Below, in pieces: positions 25,360 to 38,028 of a stretch of DNA of 64,000 nt. The notes beneath the pieces are model-generated. The model saw nothing but the letters and a program-made list of their open reading frames with translations. It was not told the origin of the DNA and did no database searches. Numbering within the stretch: position 1 is the stretch's first letter; each line of letters begins with the position of its first letter. Source of the stretch: Tanytarsus gracilentus (Eukaryota > Arthropoda > Insecta > Diptera > Chironomidae); assembly GCA_038502055.1 (NCBI GenBank), contig JAXRKN010000045.1:9909501-9973500 (forward strand), read 5' to 3'. The position numbers and the translations under genes are program-made.

Positions 25360-28300
25360 GTAAGTAGAGGAAAATTTAGAATGTAGAAAAATAGCTTTGA
25401 CGCCATGCGAACCAATGCCAAAGTGATGAGAATAAAATTAGCAAATATGATATAAAAATAGGATATAGCGACAGTGTAGCGAGAAAGAAGTTTGATTTTG
25501 CTATCGCTGACAATGAATTCAAATTTTAGTTATTGTGTATTTAAAAGAGTGTGAGAGATTTTTTAAAATTTAAAGTCTTTGGGTTTAAAAATATTTTTTT
25601 CTAGTTTATTCCATTCATGAGAACAACTTAGATTATTTAAATTTATTAATCATCGATCATGAAATCTCCTCCACAACTTAGTCGCTGATCTTTGATCAAA
25701 AACTGAAAGTGAAATGCACTTTCAATGCGTATTTGACCGCGAAAATATATTAATTTCGTTGAGGCACGCGGAAAGAATACAAATGTAATATTTTTTTTCT
25801 ATAGTTGAGCTATTTTAAGAGCTTTTAGTAAGTGATATTGTTTAGGTTGATAAATATTATTTCACCGGAAGTTCCGAGTGGAATTAAAAAATTAAAAATG
25901 AATTTTTTTTAAAAAAAATCGAGCCCTCAATTTTTGCGGGTTTCACTGTCTTGGCCCACACATGTGTTATCTTTTCCTTCTTATCTCGAAACACTTCAAT
26001 AAAATTTAATGTTTTCGTACCAATCGCCAAACATTGAGCCACACAAAGTCATAACCTTACCAACATCATACACAGACTCACTTTATCAATTTTTTTTTCT
26101 CGCGGACACAAAAAAAGAAAAAACGTGCTATAGAATTTGCCAGAACGGTTTTTTTTGTTTCACAAGCCAAAAATAATTTGAATCTGCGTAGACAGAGGCG
26201 TTATCTGAACGAAAAACTGAGTCGATGCCCTTGACAGCCAGAAAATAAAATCGCCGCACATCTTTAATGCCCACTTGCGCCATTATAATAAATCACCCCG
26301 AAATTGATGATAATTTTCGTATGACACAGCGAGCGGAAAACAAAGGTTTTTAACTCGCAATGATAAGGCGAAAAAGAGAATTCTTGAAATTTTTTATAAC
26401 TCATATTACACTCTAATAAAAACTGGGTTATCAAAATTGTATCGCATGACGTTATTTGATAAGTTAAGTGAGAAATTTCTTGTTTTTTTGCAAGCTTATT
26501 CAGGAGTGAGAATAAATGCATCAAGAAAGTTTAACACATTTTACTTTTAAATGTCCATAAATTAAAATTTCAATTGCCGATCAATCTTTAAGTGTTGAAT
26601 GAAATTACACGCGATCGGCCTTGAAAATGAAAGGTGCTGGAAAAATATTTTATTTGTAAGAATTAATTTTGTGATTGAGAAAAAAGAGTTTAAAATTTTT
26701 ACTAGAATGGATAATTAACAAGAGTGATGAAAATATTTTTTCTGATTTAAAAGTTTTAAAGTTTTTCGATAAATAATTAAAAAAATTAAGTCATTAAAAA
26801 ATTTCAAACCCAATAATAATTATTTGACAATTTAATTATCACCTCCTAAATATTCTAAAAGCTTTTAAGCTATTTAAAATTGTTTTTAAAAATTATATGT
26901 TAAAATCTCACTTACAGCTATTTACAAATATTTGTTCGTCGTCATCGTTCAACTTTTAAAAATATTATTTCAATTAATTGACGCAAATCTGCCCTAAATC
27001 ATCGCAAGGTCAGGAAAGTTCAATTAAAAGCGAATTGTGATTCCAATAATTCATTTAAAAGTTTATTAAAAGAGGCGTCGAAATGTATTTCTCGGAATGA
27101 TGATATCATTTCCTCAACTAAAGTATAAACAAGCTGATCGCTTCATATTTCTTCCCCCTGCAATGCGATCTACTCAATTATTTTTTGAGATCGTCATAAA
27201 CGCGTGCCAAAGTTGTAATTTAAATAGTCTCGCATGTCAATTTTTTATTTGCTAATAAAAATCATATTTAAGTCACTCTGTTGGTCCCTCACATATATGA
27301 TATATCATTTCTGTTGTGATTTAAATTCTATTGTATTTTCATTGCCTTAATTGAATTAAGCATCAACAATCCAATTGACCTCTCAATAGCTGTTCACTCA
27401 TTGAATGATTCAATTCATGCAGCTTGACACTAAACTGGTCATTCACACTTTCGAATATTGATTGAAAATCAGCATAAAATTGACACTAAAAAAGCATCAA
27501 CTTTCATTGACATTGTCAATTCTCGGAAATGCATGACATTTGCAGTTGGTTTCTATTTTATCATAACATAAAAGCTGTTGACATTGGAGTTTTCTTTTCA
27601 ATAAATGTGTTTTTGCATGCAAAATTATCAGGTGATAGTTTCTAAGGCGTTTTTTGTAGGGTTACTAGAAGGAGTGACATCCAAGCATGGCGGAAAAAAA
27701 ATTTAATTATAATTTAAAATTAAAAATCAAGTCAAATCTTATTTTAAATTATTTATACAAAATATTTTTATTTTTCTGTTCCTTCAAATTTTTAATGATT
27801 TAAATTTTTTGATTATTTTTAAATTTCACACGATTCATTTGAAAATTCTCGAAGAAAGCAATTCGGAATCAATTTCAACTTAGCTCGCATTAATTAGAGC
27901 TTTTAGCGACACTTTTATTAAATTTTACAATGCAAGCAAAAAAGGCTCGTCATATTTGTGTAAAATTGCATAATAAAATTTCCATTTTCGCTTTTGAGTT
28001 AATAAAATTTACACTTAAGTTAATCATGTCATATCTAAGTCAATTTGTGAGTTTCCTCATTAAAAAATCAACTTTGAAGTGGATGCACTGAATTCCCAGA
28101 TTCGATGATTGAGATGTTTAAATTTATAAAAATGATCATAATTCGTTATCTCGAGAATAAAATTTCTTAAATTTTTATTGTTGCAATTTACGGATCACTC
28201 CCAAAATAAATCATTTAATGACAAGTTTTATGCATAAATTTTTTGTATTTTCCAAGATTTAAATATCGACGCGTAATTCCCAAGCAAATACGTGCACTTT

Positions 28301-31300
28301 GTCCGCTATGAGCCACTTTTTCTCTCGACTCGAATAGCAGAAAAAAATCACCGCTTCTAAAATCATTAATAAGCAGAAAAAAATAGCTTTTAACATTTTT
28401 TTTCCGCGAATGTCAAACGATCGACTCCACTGACACGATAGTGCTTTTATTAATATGCGCGATAACGCGATAAAAAGTTCTCAGGTTGAATCACGAGATA
28501 GCTAAAAGGGAGAAATAGAGTTGTGGCAGGAAGAAGGTCGATGATGATGAAAGTGCTCACTGTGCCAACACACACACAAGAGCATAAAGATTCATGACGT
28601 CACCGATTGAAAAATTTTAGAGGTGTGTCGTGTCTAGACGTATGTATTTTTTCCATCATTGTGTGTGTGTGTGTAACGAGTGAGAGTGAGCGAGAAAAAT
28701 TTATAAGAAGAAGAAATATCGCAATAATTAGCAAATGTCATCATAAATGAGTTTCATGAAATTACAGAAAAATTTCGATGACTTTCGATGACAAATGTCG
28801 TGCGTTTATGCGATTATTGCTTTCAATGATATCGAGTAGTTTGTGAGATAGAGAGAGAGAGAGGTTTTCTTTCACTTCGTACTGTCCTTCATATACCCTT
28901 CATAGAGAAAATTTTCATTTTTCCGCGAGAGAGCGGCTTGGGTGCTTGGGTGAACGTCTATAAGTGACGTGAATTAATAATTCTTAAAATTAACGGTCAA
29001 AAAATATTTAAATTTTAATGGAATTTAATTTGTACTATTTTAATAATTTAATGCCATGTGACTTGACTTTCGGTCATGCCTAAACCTCACAATCGTATCT
29101 TGTGTCCATACACTCTCTCATCACTACACTCTCACATTTGGATATGTATTTTTCGAGTGAATTTTTAGTTTTTTGGCTCAGTAAAGTCTCAATCAAGTCG
29201 TAAGAAAGTCGTGTGTTTAAAATTGCCAATTTTTAATCTTTTATTTTAGAAGAAAATTGCATTAACTTATTATTTTATCAATCTAACGCTCAAAGGAAGA
29301 TTTTACATAATCACAATTGTACTTAAAGCGAGCTTGAGTGACTAAAATTTAAAACCAAAAGTGCGTCGTGTCTCGTGTTCATAAAAAAAAGAAGAAGAAA
29401 AAGAGTCAAAAGTAAAGAAAGTTTTTGCGCAACTTTCGAAGTAAATTTTTTGTGTTATTTGTGGAAATAAAAATTAGTCAAAATTTTCACCGTAAGCTTA
29501 CTTCTGATGGATCTAATAAAAAATATAAAGGATCTAATGATAGGCGAGCGCAGTAATTCGGATCTTGTGAGTAGCTTTATTGATTTAGCTTCTTTTTTGT
29601 GAGTTTATTCCACTCAAAAATTGCCACGAAACTGGTTGTTTGAAATTTACATAATTATGCCGAAAAAAAAAGCAAAAATCTTCTAGTTCAGATAAAGAGT
29701 AAAAAATAGTTCTGGAAGTTGATCTTTGTGCTCAAGTTCATAAATGCGCGGCCACATCAACAAACCACCTCAAATTACAATTTCTAACTAAAAAATTCCA
29801 CACAAACCAGTTCACTTGACTAATTTAGAGCTGGCGCGATGTCGACATGTCCATTGGATTTAAAGCCACCTTCCTCAGGTACAAAATACATAAATTTTAT
29901 ATGTCTATGACAACATTTTAAAATGAAAATCGAAAGTGGCAGATTACAATCTCGTAAGTGCACTTTTTAGTGAAAATTTTCGAGCTGATTACGTCAGAAA
30001 TTTTTTCGTGTGTTCCTTTTGAATGTCATGCGAGTGTGAATCAATCGATTTTCTCTTTTTCTCTCTCAAAACATCCAGCTGGTTGTGTGTGTTGGTGGCT
30101 GCCCTCATTTTATTTCGAAAAAAGGATGAAAATTTTCATCTAGTGCGCACTTAAACGCACACAATCGAAAACCAGATGATTCTCTTGTAGGGAAAAGTCA
30201 AAAGTGGATGGAGAAGCCAGCAAATTTTCATGACACGTGGCTTTAAGTTCAATCGCCTTGACTTTTTTGGCAATTTATGCGCGAAAAAATCTTAAAAATC
30301 ATCCTACGACTGTGTTCGAGAGACACCGTTAGAAAATATTTATATTAAAATACATTTTTGAGGCTCGTCGTGCCTTGAAAAAAAAATTCACCAATCAAAA
30401 TGAAGTTGAAGTCGGTTTAAAAAAAGAGGCACGACTGCCATCGTCTGCCGCTACACACAACAACAGTGAAAATGAAAAGAATTTTTTCATATGAAAAGTG
30501 ATGAGAGTCACATGAATGCCCTTGCGAGAATGACCTCCATCGAAAAGCGGATACTTTCATCACATAAATTTCCTCGTTTTTTTTAAATTTAAATCGTGAT
30601 GCGTTTTTCCTTAGTGCTAAATCGGCTATCGATTGTTGACTAGTTAACAAAACTTGAGTCACGTCTGATAAAACTCCCAAGTGGCTCTTGAGCATTGTCT
30701 TCTGAGAATTTTTTTAACATTTCACGCACTTTAATTTTTAGCCGCTTGTGTTTTTTCTCATGCCATTCTAATTACCACCTCGCACATTTTGTTCGATGGT
30801 TTTTTCAAGTAAAATCAAACATTTGACATTAAGTTTCGACTTAGAGGACAAACTAAGAACATGCGAAGATGAATCAGTGAGAGAGAAATTTTTTATGAAT
30901 GAGTCCAGACTTGCGCATTAGCTCCTCAACTACACTCATAGATTATAAATACTCATGCGGCACGTCATTGATTGAAATTTACATTTCTTGCAGTTTGAGC
31001 ATGTATGTAATAATTATTTAATTGGCCTTCACGCTCAGATGATCTCTCGGTCTGTATATGGTCGGGCAATAGCATCTTATCAAATGGCTCATTATTTCGA
31101 TTTACGATGCACAATATCCACAGAATTTGACTTTTGCCGCCTTGATAAGGCACGACAGTGTTTGCCGTAAAATTGCACAGCTGTTAATGTTCAAAGTCCA
31201 AACTTTTACAACTTATTGACGATAAATTTGCACAATTTTTTTTTCACCGCGATCAACCTTTGGACGGTCGATGAGAGGCAGGTACAAGTCTCAAATATGT

Positions 31301-34300
31301 CAGCACTTTATGCGGTTTACATTAATAATATTTTAGCTATTTGCTTCGCCATCAATTTCGACTTTATTGAATATTTTTCACACGACGATTTCATTGAATG
31401 CCGATAAAAACATCAACAATGGTCAGTGACACGCACTATTAGAATTTTTATTAATTGCAGTCAAAAAAAATTATTTATAATGTCTCATGTGATGCAGCCG
31501 TTGATCCACTGCCAAGAAATTTCACGTCACTAGGTGCGAAAAATAAAAGCAAATGATTTTAATTAGTGCTCAATACTTTTTAATTATCAAACGCGTGTTA
31601 ATGATAAAAAAATCGCTTTGTTTTGTGACACTCGAAAACACACCCAGAAATATAATATCGAAATTTAGATGACGCAAATTAATTAACACGCAAAAATTTT
31701 CCTCTTTCGCATTATTCGATTTGAATTTGTTTAAAAATAGTCCGCACTCGAGGAAAGATCAAGCATGTGATTCGATGTATGTCGTGGGACAGCACACGAC
31801 TCGCTTATTTATCTTTCTCTTTAAAAACAAGAAAATATTTCGCGCATAAAAGAAAAACTTTTTTTTTTGGAGCTAACGGTGAGGACTAAGTCAGTTAAAG
31901 CGCAAATATCGAAGCGATCGGTTGTGAATTGTTCGCTCGTCGACACTAATTTGCAATTTTGTAAAAGCATTTTTTTAAATATAGAGAGAATGTCTCAAGT
32001 GATTATTACTGAGACTGTCACTGCACAGGTGATTCGATTTTCGAATTGATTTGCTGCAAATTAAAGCTATTTTTAAATGGCTTACGTGTGATAGTCATGA
32101 TTCACTTTGTTTACGATCAAATTTTTATGTTTTTTCCGCAAATAACCTTCATATGTTTTTATTTTTTTGCAGATTCGGGAAGCGTGCAAGGAATTGATTT
32201 TCGATGACAAGCAGATGAAAGAAATTTGCAAAAGATTCCTTTCCGAAATTGAGCTTGGTCTTAAAAAGAAAACACATCCAACTGCAGACATAAAATGCTT
32301 CATCACATACGTTCAGGATCTACCAAATGGCACAGGTAGGGAATTAATTAGCTTTTGTGAAGTTTAAAAAATATTAATTTTTCCACCCACGCTCACAGAG
32401 AAAGGAAAATTCCTCGCATTGGATTTGGGCGGCACCAATTTCCGTGTCCTTCTCATTCACCTTAAAGGCGACGGCGAATTTGAAATGCAATCCAAGATCT
32501 ACGCCATCCCACAGAGTATTATGATCGGTTCCGGATCACAATTGTTCGATCACATTGCCGAATGTTTGGCAAACTTCATCAAGGTTAGCTTGAGCTTAAC
32601 GTTCGCAGTGAGGAAATAACAAAAGTGTAACTATTTTTTTAGGAACACAAACTTCAACATGAGAGGCTGCCGTTAGGATTCACATTCTCGTTTCCACTTC
32701 AACAGCTAGGCTTAACAAAAGGAGTTTTAATCAGATGGACAAAAGGATTTAACTGTGAAGGTGTTGTTGAACGTGATGTGGTTGAGTTGTTAGAGGAGGC
32801 GCTCAAAAGACGTGGAGTGAGTAGAAAGTTTATAGATTTGTTACTTTTTGGGATTATTTGTAAAATCATCATTAATTTAGAAAACAAATTTTAATCATGC
32901 TAAAGAATCATTGTCGAAGCTTGAATTTTGTTCGACTAATTGGCTAACTTTGTAACTTTTTTCCCTCCGTTAATTTTTTGTGTACTAAAATATAAAAATT
33001 GTGGTGCTAAAGGACGTTGAAATAGCGGTGATGGCAGTGCTAAACGATTCAACGGGTACGCTTATGTCGTGTGCGCACAAAAATCATGACTGCAAAATTG
33101 GTGTGATTATTGGTAAGAACATTCAAATGCAAAATTTGGATGACGAAATATTTTTATATGAGAATGAAATTATTGAAAAATAGAAAAATTCAGTCAATGA
33201 TTTTATGGAGTTGAAAAAAAAATCTAGTTTGGTCGTTGAACTCTTTTTAGTTGGAATTTCTCACGAAAATTCTTAGTTTGTTTTTCATTAATCGGCACAT
33301 AAACTCAATGCTGCATGCTTGATTGCTTGTTTTGTTTTTTGCACATTTTAACATCACAAAACACTAAACATTAATCATTGTCACAATGCTAACTCAATGT
33401 TTTCTCTTCAATGTTTTATTGCTAACACTTTTGATATGAAACAAAAAGAATGAAAGAATTCTTTAAGTCTATTTTTTTATTTGATTTTATACTTAAGAAA
33501 TTTTATTTCTTCTTTTTTTCTTTTCCGACACTTTTTTACCTCTTCACTTATGATTTCCTCAAATAATCATGCACCCATCAACACGATTACACTCTTTTAT
33601 TATGTAAATATTCAACGACACTATTTGCATCGGATGTAACAGGATGTACAGATTGAAATTTGTGCTATTTTGAACGACACCACCGGTACACTTATGAGCT
33701 GTGCCTGGAAAAATCATAACTGCAAAATTGGAGCCATCCTTGGTAAATAGAATTTTTTGGATAGAAAAATTTCTTCACACTTTTTAATATTTTTTCTCAA
33801 TTTGTGCATGAAAATTCAAAAAAAATCGATTGACTGAAAACTTTAAATTTTTTCATACATCAATCACAAAATTCCTCGTCTAAAATATTTTTTGCTAATC
33901 CAACAGGAACTGGTAGTAATGCATGTTATGTGGAGAGAGTAGAAAACTGCGAATTGTTCGAAGGACACAAAGATCCCAACAAGGAGTTCGTTCTTATCAA
34001 TACCGAGTGGGGAGCATTCGGCGACAATGGTGCACTTGACTTCGTTAGGACACAGTACGATCGTGAAATCGATGAGTTCAGTATCAATAAAGGAAAACAA
34101 CTGTGAGTGAGATTTTTAATGTTAAAATGATGAGTGAATAATTTTAAAAAAATTTCTTTTAGCGCTGAGAAAATGATTTCGGGAATGTACATGGGTGAAC
34201 TCGTTCGACTTGCCCTCGTTAGATTCACAAAAGATGGACTTTTATTCGGTGGACAAGGATCGGATTTACTCTTCAAACGTTTCCAATTCTTTACCAAATA

Positions 34301-34735
34301 TGTGTCTGAAATTGAGGGCGACAGGGTTGGATCTTTCTTGAACTGCTACGATGTGCTCGAGGAAATGGGAATTTTCCATGCGACAGACGAGGACTGTGCT
34401 AATATTAGATTTATCTGTGAGTGCATTTCAAGTCGGGCTGCGCACTTGTCGTCCGCCGGTATCGCCACACTTGTCAACAAAATGAATGACCCGAGTGTAA
34501 CTGTGAGTTGATTAAAAATTAAATTTTAATCATATTTTAATTCATGAAATTTTTATAGATTGGTGTTGATGGTTCCGTCTATCGCTTTCATCCTAGATTT
34601 CATAATCTTATGATGGAGAAAATGCGCGAACTCGTGAACGATCACATTCAATTTGATATTATGCTCTCGGAGGATGGATCTGGACGTGGTGCTGCACTTG
34701 TTGCCGCGGTCGCATCGAGAGACTCTCACGTGTAA
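25324..34735 (+). CDS. Hexokinase, multi-exon with alternative exons
   Basis: Hexokinase phosphorylates glucose with ATP to glucose 6-phosphate in the cytosol, the entry step of glycolysis. The coding exons after one of three first exons are 32173-32335, 32399-32583, 32643-32816, either 33013-33112 or 33643-33742, 33907-34102, 34163-34502 and 34559-34735. All borders are GT-AG and the phases join without a break, giving 456 to 464 residues, the usual length of a single-domain insect hexokinase. In the isoform starting at 31990 I see the phosphate-binding LDLGGTNFR near residues 75-83, LGFTFSFP at 140-147, WTKGF at 161-165, the catalytic Asp in NDxTGTLMSC at 199, NTEWGAFGD in the glucose pocket and the C-terminal GVDGSVY and SEDGSGRGAA nucleotide-binding segments. 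Drosophila Hex-A is the likely counterpart; which paralogue this is cannot be decided here. Confidence 0.95.
28661..28863. repeat. GT and GA microsatellites in hexokinase intron
   Basis: Seven GT units at 28661-28674 and six and a half GA units at 28851-28863, in the long intron between first exons A and B. Such GA tracts can bind GAGA factor near insect promoters, which here would be that of exon B about 650 bases on; this is inference. Confidence 0.7.
29507..29566 (+). CDS. Hexokinase alternative first exon B
   Basis: Twenty codons from ATG at 29507 (MDLIKNIKDLM..., ending SNSDL), then the donor GTGAGT in phase 0, compatible with the common exon at 32173. The N-terminus is more hydrophobic and helical than those of exons A and C, so the isoform could differ in location. 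The start context is moderate (TCTGATG). It could instead be a chance frame, but the match of phase and donor supports it. Confidence 0.5.
31990..32028 (+). CDS. Hexokinase alternative first exon C (proximal)
   Basis: Thirteen codons (MSQVIITETVTAQ), then GTGATT in phase 0; the intron to 32173 is only 144 bases. The start context GAGAATG is acceptable. A TATA-like CATAAAAG (31845-31852) and an initiator-like TCAGTT (31891-31896) precede it at plausible distances, which suggests its own promoter. The peptide fits hexokinase N-termini better than the other two, and I take it as the main isoform. Confidence 0.65.
33013..33112 (+). CDS. Hexokinase alternative catalytic exon a
   Basis: One hundred bases, phase 0 to 1, encoding a segment that begins DVEIAVMAVLNDSTGTLMSC, contains the catalytic Asp of ND(S/T)TGT and ends KIGVIIG. 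It is equivalent in length, phase and sequence to the exon at 33643; including both would shift the frame, so the two must be alternatives. The donor is GTAAGA. The acceptor (CTAAAG) has no pyrimidine tract directly before it; the nearest tract lies about 30-55 bases upstream. Confidence 0.85.
33643..33742 (+). CDS. Hexokinase alternative catalytic exon b
   Basis: One hundred bases, phase 0 to 1, encoding DVQIEICAILNDTTGTLMSC and ending KIGAILG. The acceptor is TAACAG and the donor GTAAAT. Its NDTTGT is the canonical family form, so b is probably the ancestral exon and a the duplicate, though that order is not proven. The two differ mainly in the first strand (AVMAV against EICAI) and around the CAHKNHD or CAWKNHN turn. 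Confidence 0.88.
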
Positions 34736-36905
34736 GTCAGCTGTAGTTGGCAGTATGAGAATCAAGAAAAAATACACTTGAAAAGTGTCTAAAAATCTTC
34801 TTTTTTACTGTTAAGGAGCAAAAATTTAATTTTAGTCAATAATTGAGAGGAGAAAATATCACATGAAAAAAATTTGAGGGTTGAAAGGCGGCTGAGGAAA
34901 AAAATGTAAAAAGTATCGATGACCCAACCGAACCGCCGCTCATCTCACTCAACACTAATCTGTGCTTTTTCCGTTTTTGTGCAAAAAGTATCTTTAAATT
35001 TAATCACACTGGTTAGAAAGCAATAAGCCAAAACAATTTTTCCTCCATATCTGCATGAAGAAGATAAAAAAAGTTTTTAAATTTTTTTTTTTTGATAAAA
35101 ATGTAAACTAGAATATTAAGTTAAAATCCACCCCACGCTCTCATTTTATAAGCGAAGAGTTGTAACTTTTTATTGTTTGTGCTGGACATGCCAATTTCTG
35201 TGAATTTTAATTTTATGTACGCGTTAAATTGGATTTAATTTGAAGATTGATTTTCATTTTTAAAAATTAACTAAGCAAAACTTTTCAAATGATGATTATA
35301 AAATAGCGGAGATCAATTGATAATAAGAAAATCCAATCGCAATAATTGTTATTGTCAAAAAAAACTATGTAAATGTGAAGACTTTAAAGCTTCTGTCAAG
35401 AGAAAAATGTTTTTATCTTTTTTTGGTATAAAATTTTAATGTAAAAAAAAATTATAATTTTTTGAGTCAAACTTTTCCGATATCGTTTTTCAGGATCTAT
35501 AGAGATAAAAATTATACGTTGGGATATTGTGCAAGTGATAGTTAAGTTACTTAATTAATCGTTTTATCTTTAAAATGATTTAAAACAAAAAATATGAAGA
35601 TTTGATTTTCTTGGTTTGGATGATAAACAGGCACTAAATGATCCCGCAGGGATTCAAAAAAAGTTATAAACGCTCTCGTAGACTGGAATCAACAAAAGTA
35701 ACTTTTATTTTAATTCGAATTCGAAAATGTTTAGAAATTAGTTTAATGATATTTATTTTATAATATTTTGCCCACACAAAATTGTAAATAATTTTTTTCG
35801 ATTTTCTTTCGGACAAAACGTCCTTTTAGTTTATAGGTTTATAGTTGCTGTATACGTCATAAATTAAATTTTTTTTCTTCTTCACTCTTTGGGTTAAGAA
35901 AAAGTCTCTTGAAAAGCCATAGAAGAAAAATTTATCCGCCTATAAAATAATGAAATTTTTATTTGAATTACCATAGTTGAAAATTAAACTAGAAGGAAAA
36001 TACACGCAAAAGTTTTTACCGTGCATCATCGCTATCTTTTCTATTAAACTAATCTCACCTTGCGTGTGAGGAATTTCCATGATTAAAAAGCGTCACATGC
36101 TGCAAAGTACAGAGACACCCTTGAGGTTTTCAATAATGAAAAACTGTCTTAAAAATTGAATAATCAAACAAAAAAGAATCCCTTATCAATTAAGTCAATA
36201 AGGGGCATAAAATAATAACTGAAAATTAGATGCAAAAATTATTATTATTGTATGTTAAAAACAAAATGAATTGAAAAAAGAATGTTTCAATAAAAATTAT
36301 TTTAAAAATGATAAATTCATTTTTTTATTAATTTTTTAATTTCAGGCTCTGAAAATTTTTATTTAATTCAAAGACATTTTTTTTAATTTTTCACATTTAC
36401 TTTTTTCAATTTTTATTTCAAATTTTTCTCACTTTTGAATTTACATCGTCAATTTTTCATGCTCGATTTATCAAAAATTTTCTTCAGTAAAATTTAAAAC
36501 TTTCCATTTCATCTTTTTTGCTTGTATATAAAAATTTTCATTCACATTGTTCGACTCTCAAGTATTGATCAAGATTGATCACCAGAAAAATTAGTTGATG
36601 AGATGCATCGCTTTATGGCTACGGCTAAAATCTTAAAACAGACATTGATAAACATCTTCGATCGTCGCTGTGATTTCTCTGAAGTGTAGGGTGTGCAAGC
36701 TTAAGACAGAAATTTATACTGTAAGTGAAAGCAATTTTATGGATTTTTAGGTGTAATTGATTTGATATCTGTGATTTCACAAGTGGAAATTTTGTCATTT
36801 GAAACTCAAATTTAATTTCAGCAAAAAAATCACGTTTAGACTTGAAAATTTAGTCGTGGATAATGTCATGATGTCTACGGCCGAAGCGCCTCAACTGAAT
36901 AAAAA
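34736..36905. other. Hexokinase 3' region and spacer; no gene seen
   Basis: Very AT-rich and without a credible ORF. It should contain the hexokinase 3' untranslated region. A frame at 36799-37032 is only read-through of the first tRNA-Gly gene. Confidence 0.6.
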
Positions 36906-36976
36906 GCGTCCGTGGTTCAATGGTAGAATGCATCGTTGCCATCGATGTGATCCGGGTTCGATTCCCGGCGAACGCA
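36906..36976 (+). tRNA. tRNA-Gly (GCC), copy 1
   Basis: 71 bases with D arm GTTC/GAAT, anticodon stem CATCG/CGATG, loop TTGCCAT (anticodon GCC at 36938-36940) and T arm CCGGG-TTCGATT-CCCGG, followed by TTTCTTTTTT as the RNA polymerase III terminator. The acceptor stem GCGTCCG/CGAACGC has one C-A mismatch at the fifth pair. Compared with the common animal tRNA-Gly(GCC), both the acceptor and the anticodon stems have changed. All three copies in the window are identical. Confidence 0.9.
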
Positions 36977-37398
36977 CGATTTCTTTTTTGCTACAATCGA
37001 CAATATTTGAAGCCAATCTCGAGAAAAGATGATTTTTTTTAATGAGAGCAAAATTAAAGCAAATTAAATTTAGGATTCAAAATGTTTTAGATTTAAACAA
37101 TATTTTTGTATCAAATTGATGCCACAAAAAAGACACGTATTGAAATTTTTTATGGTTTAACTTTTATATCAAATAACTAACTTAATATTTTTGGAAATTA
37201 AAGCCAAATTAATTTTTTTAAGAGATCGCCTTCACTGGTTCTATCACGCACAAAATCAGAATATTATTTGATGACTTATTAGGGCGTTAAAAAAGGAGAA
37301 AAATCTGTGGGATTAATGTGAGGATGGTGGTGGCTCCTAAATTTTAGTCGAAAAAGTCCAATGGTGTCCAGAGCCAAATCTGATAAATCAAATAAAAA

Positions 37399-37469
37399 GC
37401 GTCCGTGGTTCAATGGTAGAATGCATCGTTGCCATCGATGTGATCCGGGTTCGATTCCCGGCGAACGCA
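37399..37469 (+). tRNA. tRNA-Gly (GCC), copy 2
   Basis: Identical over all 71 bases to the copy at 36906, including the acceptor C-A mismatch. The flank AATAAAAA is shared upstream with copy 1. Downstream CAACTTTC then a run of T supplies a terminator. A minus-strand frame across it (37279-37578) is not a gene. Confidence 0.9.
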
Positions 37470-37540
37470 CAACTTTCTTTTTTTGCAAAAAAATCGCTAA
37501 GATACTTCTTAAATACTTCTTAAAGAATAGTTGAAATTTA

Positions 37541-37551
37541 GGATTCGAACC
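37541..37551 (-). repeat. Dispersed B-box-like motif, exact copy
   Basis: GGATTCGAACC within TTTAGGATTCGAACCTT, 72 bases past the end of the second tRNA-Gly gene and in the opposite orientation to it. It does not belong to a cloverleaf. Confidence 0.6.
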
Positions 37552-38028
37552 TTGATACAAGATAATTTTTTTAAACAAGCAAATTAATCTTTCATACGAT
37601 GGAATTTTTAGATCAGAAAATAATTCAGTATAAATTCCAAATAATTTTAAGCTTCCAATAGAAATTTTTCAAAATTTTATTGTGGTAACATTTCGAAAAA
37701 TCCTCATTCACAGTCATTAAAATGCTTAATTTTTAAAAAGAGAGAGAAAAACATATCGATATATTATGGCCATGTTGTCGAAGACACAAATCATTTAATT
37801 TTTTTTCATTCACTTAAAATTTAATGCTTGAATGGCTTCGTTTAAACAAATAAAAGTTTAATGTATTTTTGTGTGTATAATACAGAGCAGAAAGAGGGTA
37901 AAAGTATTGCTAATTGGGAAATGATGAGGTTGCAGGAATTTTTTTCTCTTAATTATGCCTCACATGTTAATCGCAGTGTGTATAGGGAAAGTGCAAAAAA
38001 GGAAGAATTTTTCTCAAAAATTGCTTCC

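Noticed and set aside
29840..29879. Possible fourth hexokinase first exon (ATG at 29840 followed by GGTACAA)
   Set aside because: Both ATG-containing frames end in the wrong phase (1 or 2) for the phase-0 common exon at 32173, and the donor is poor.
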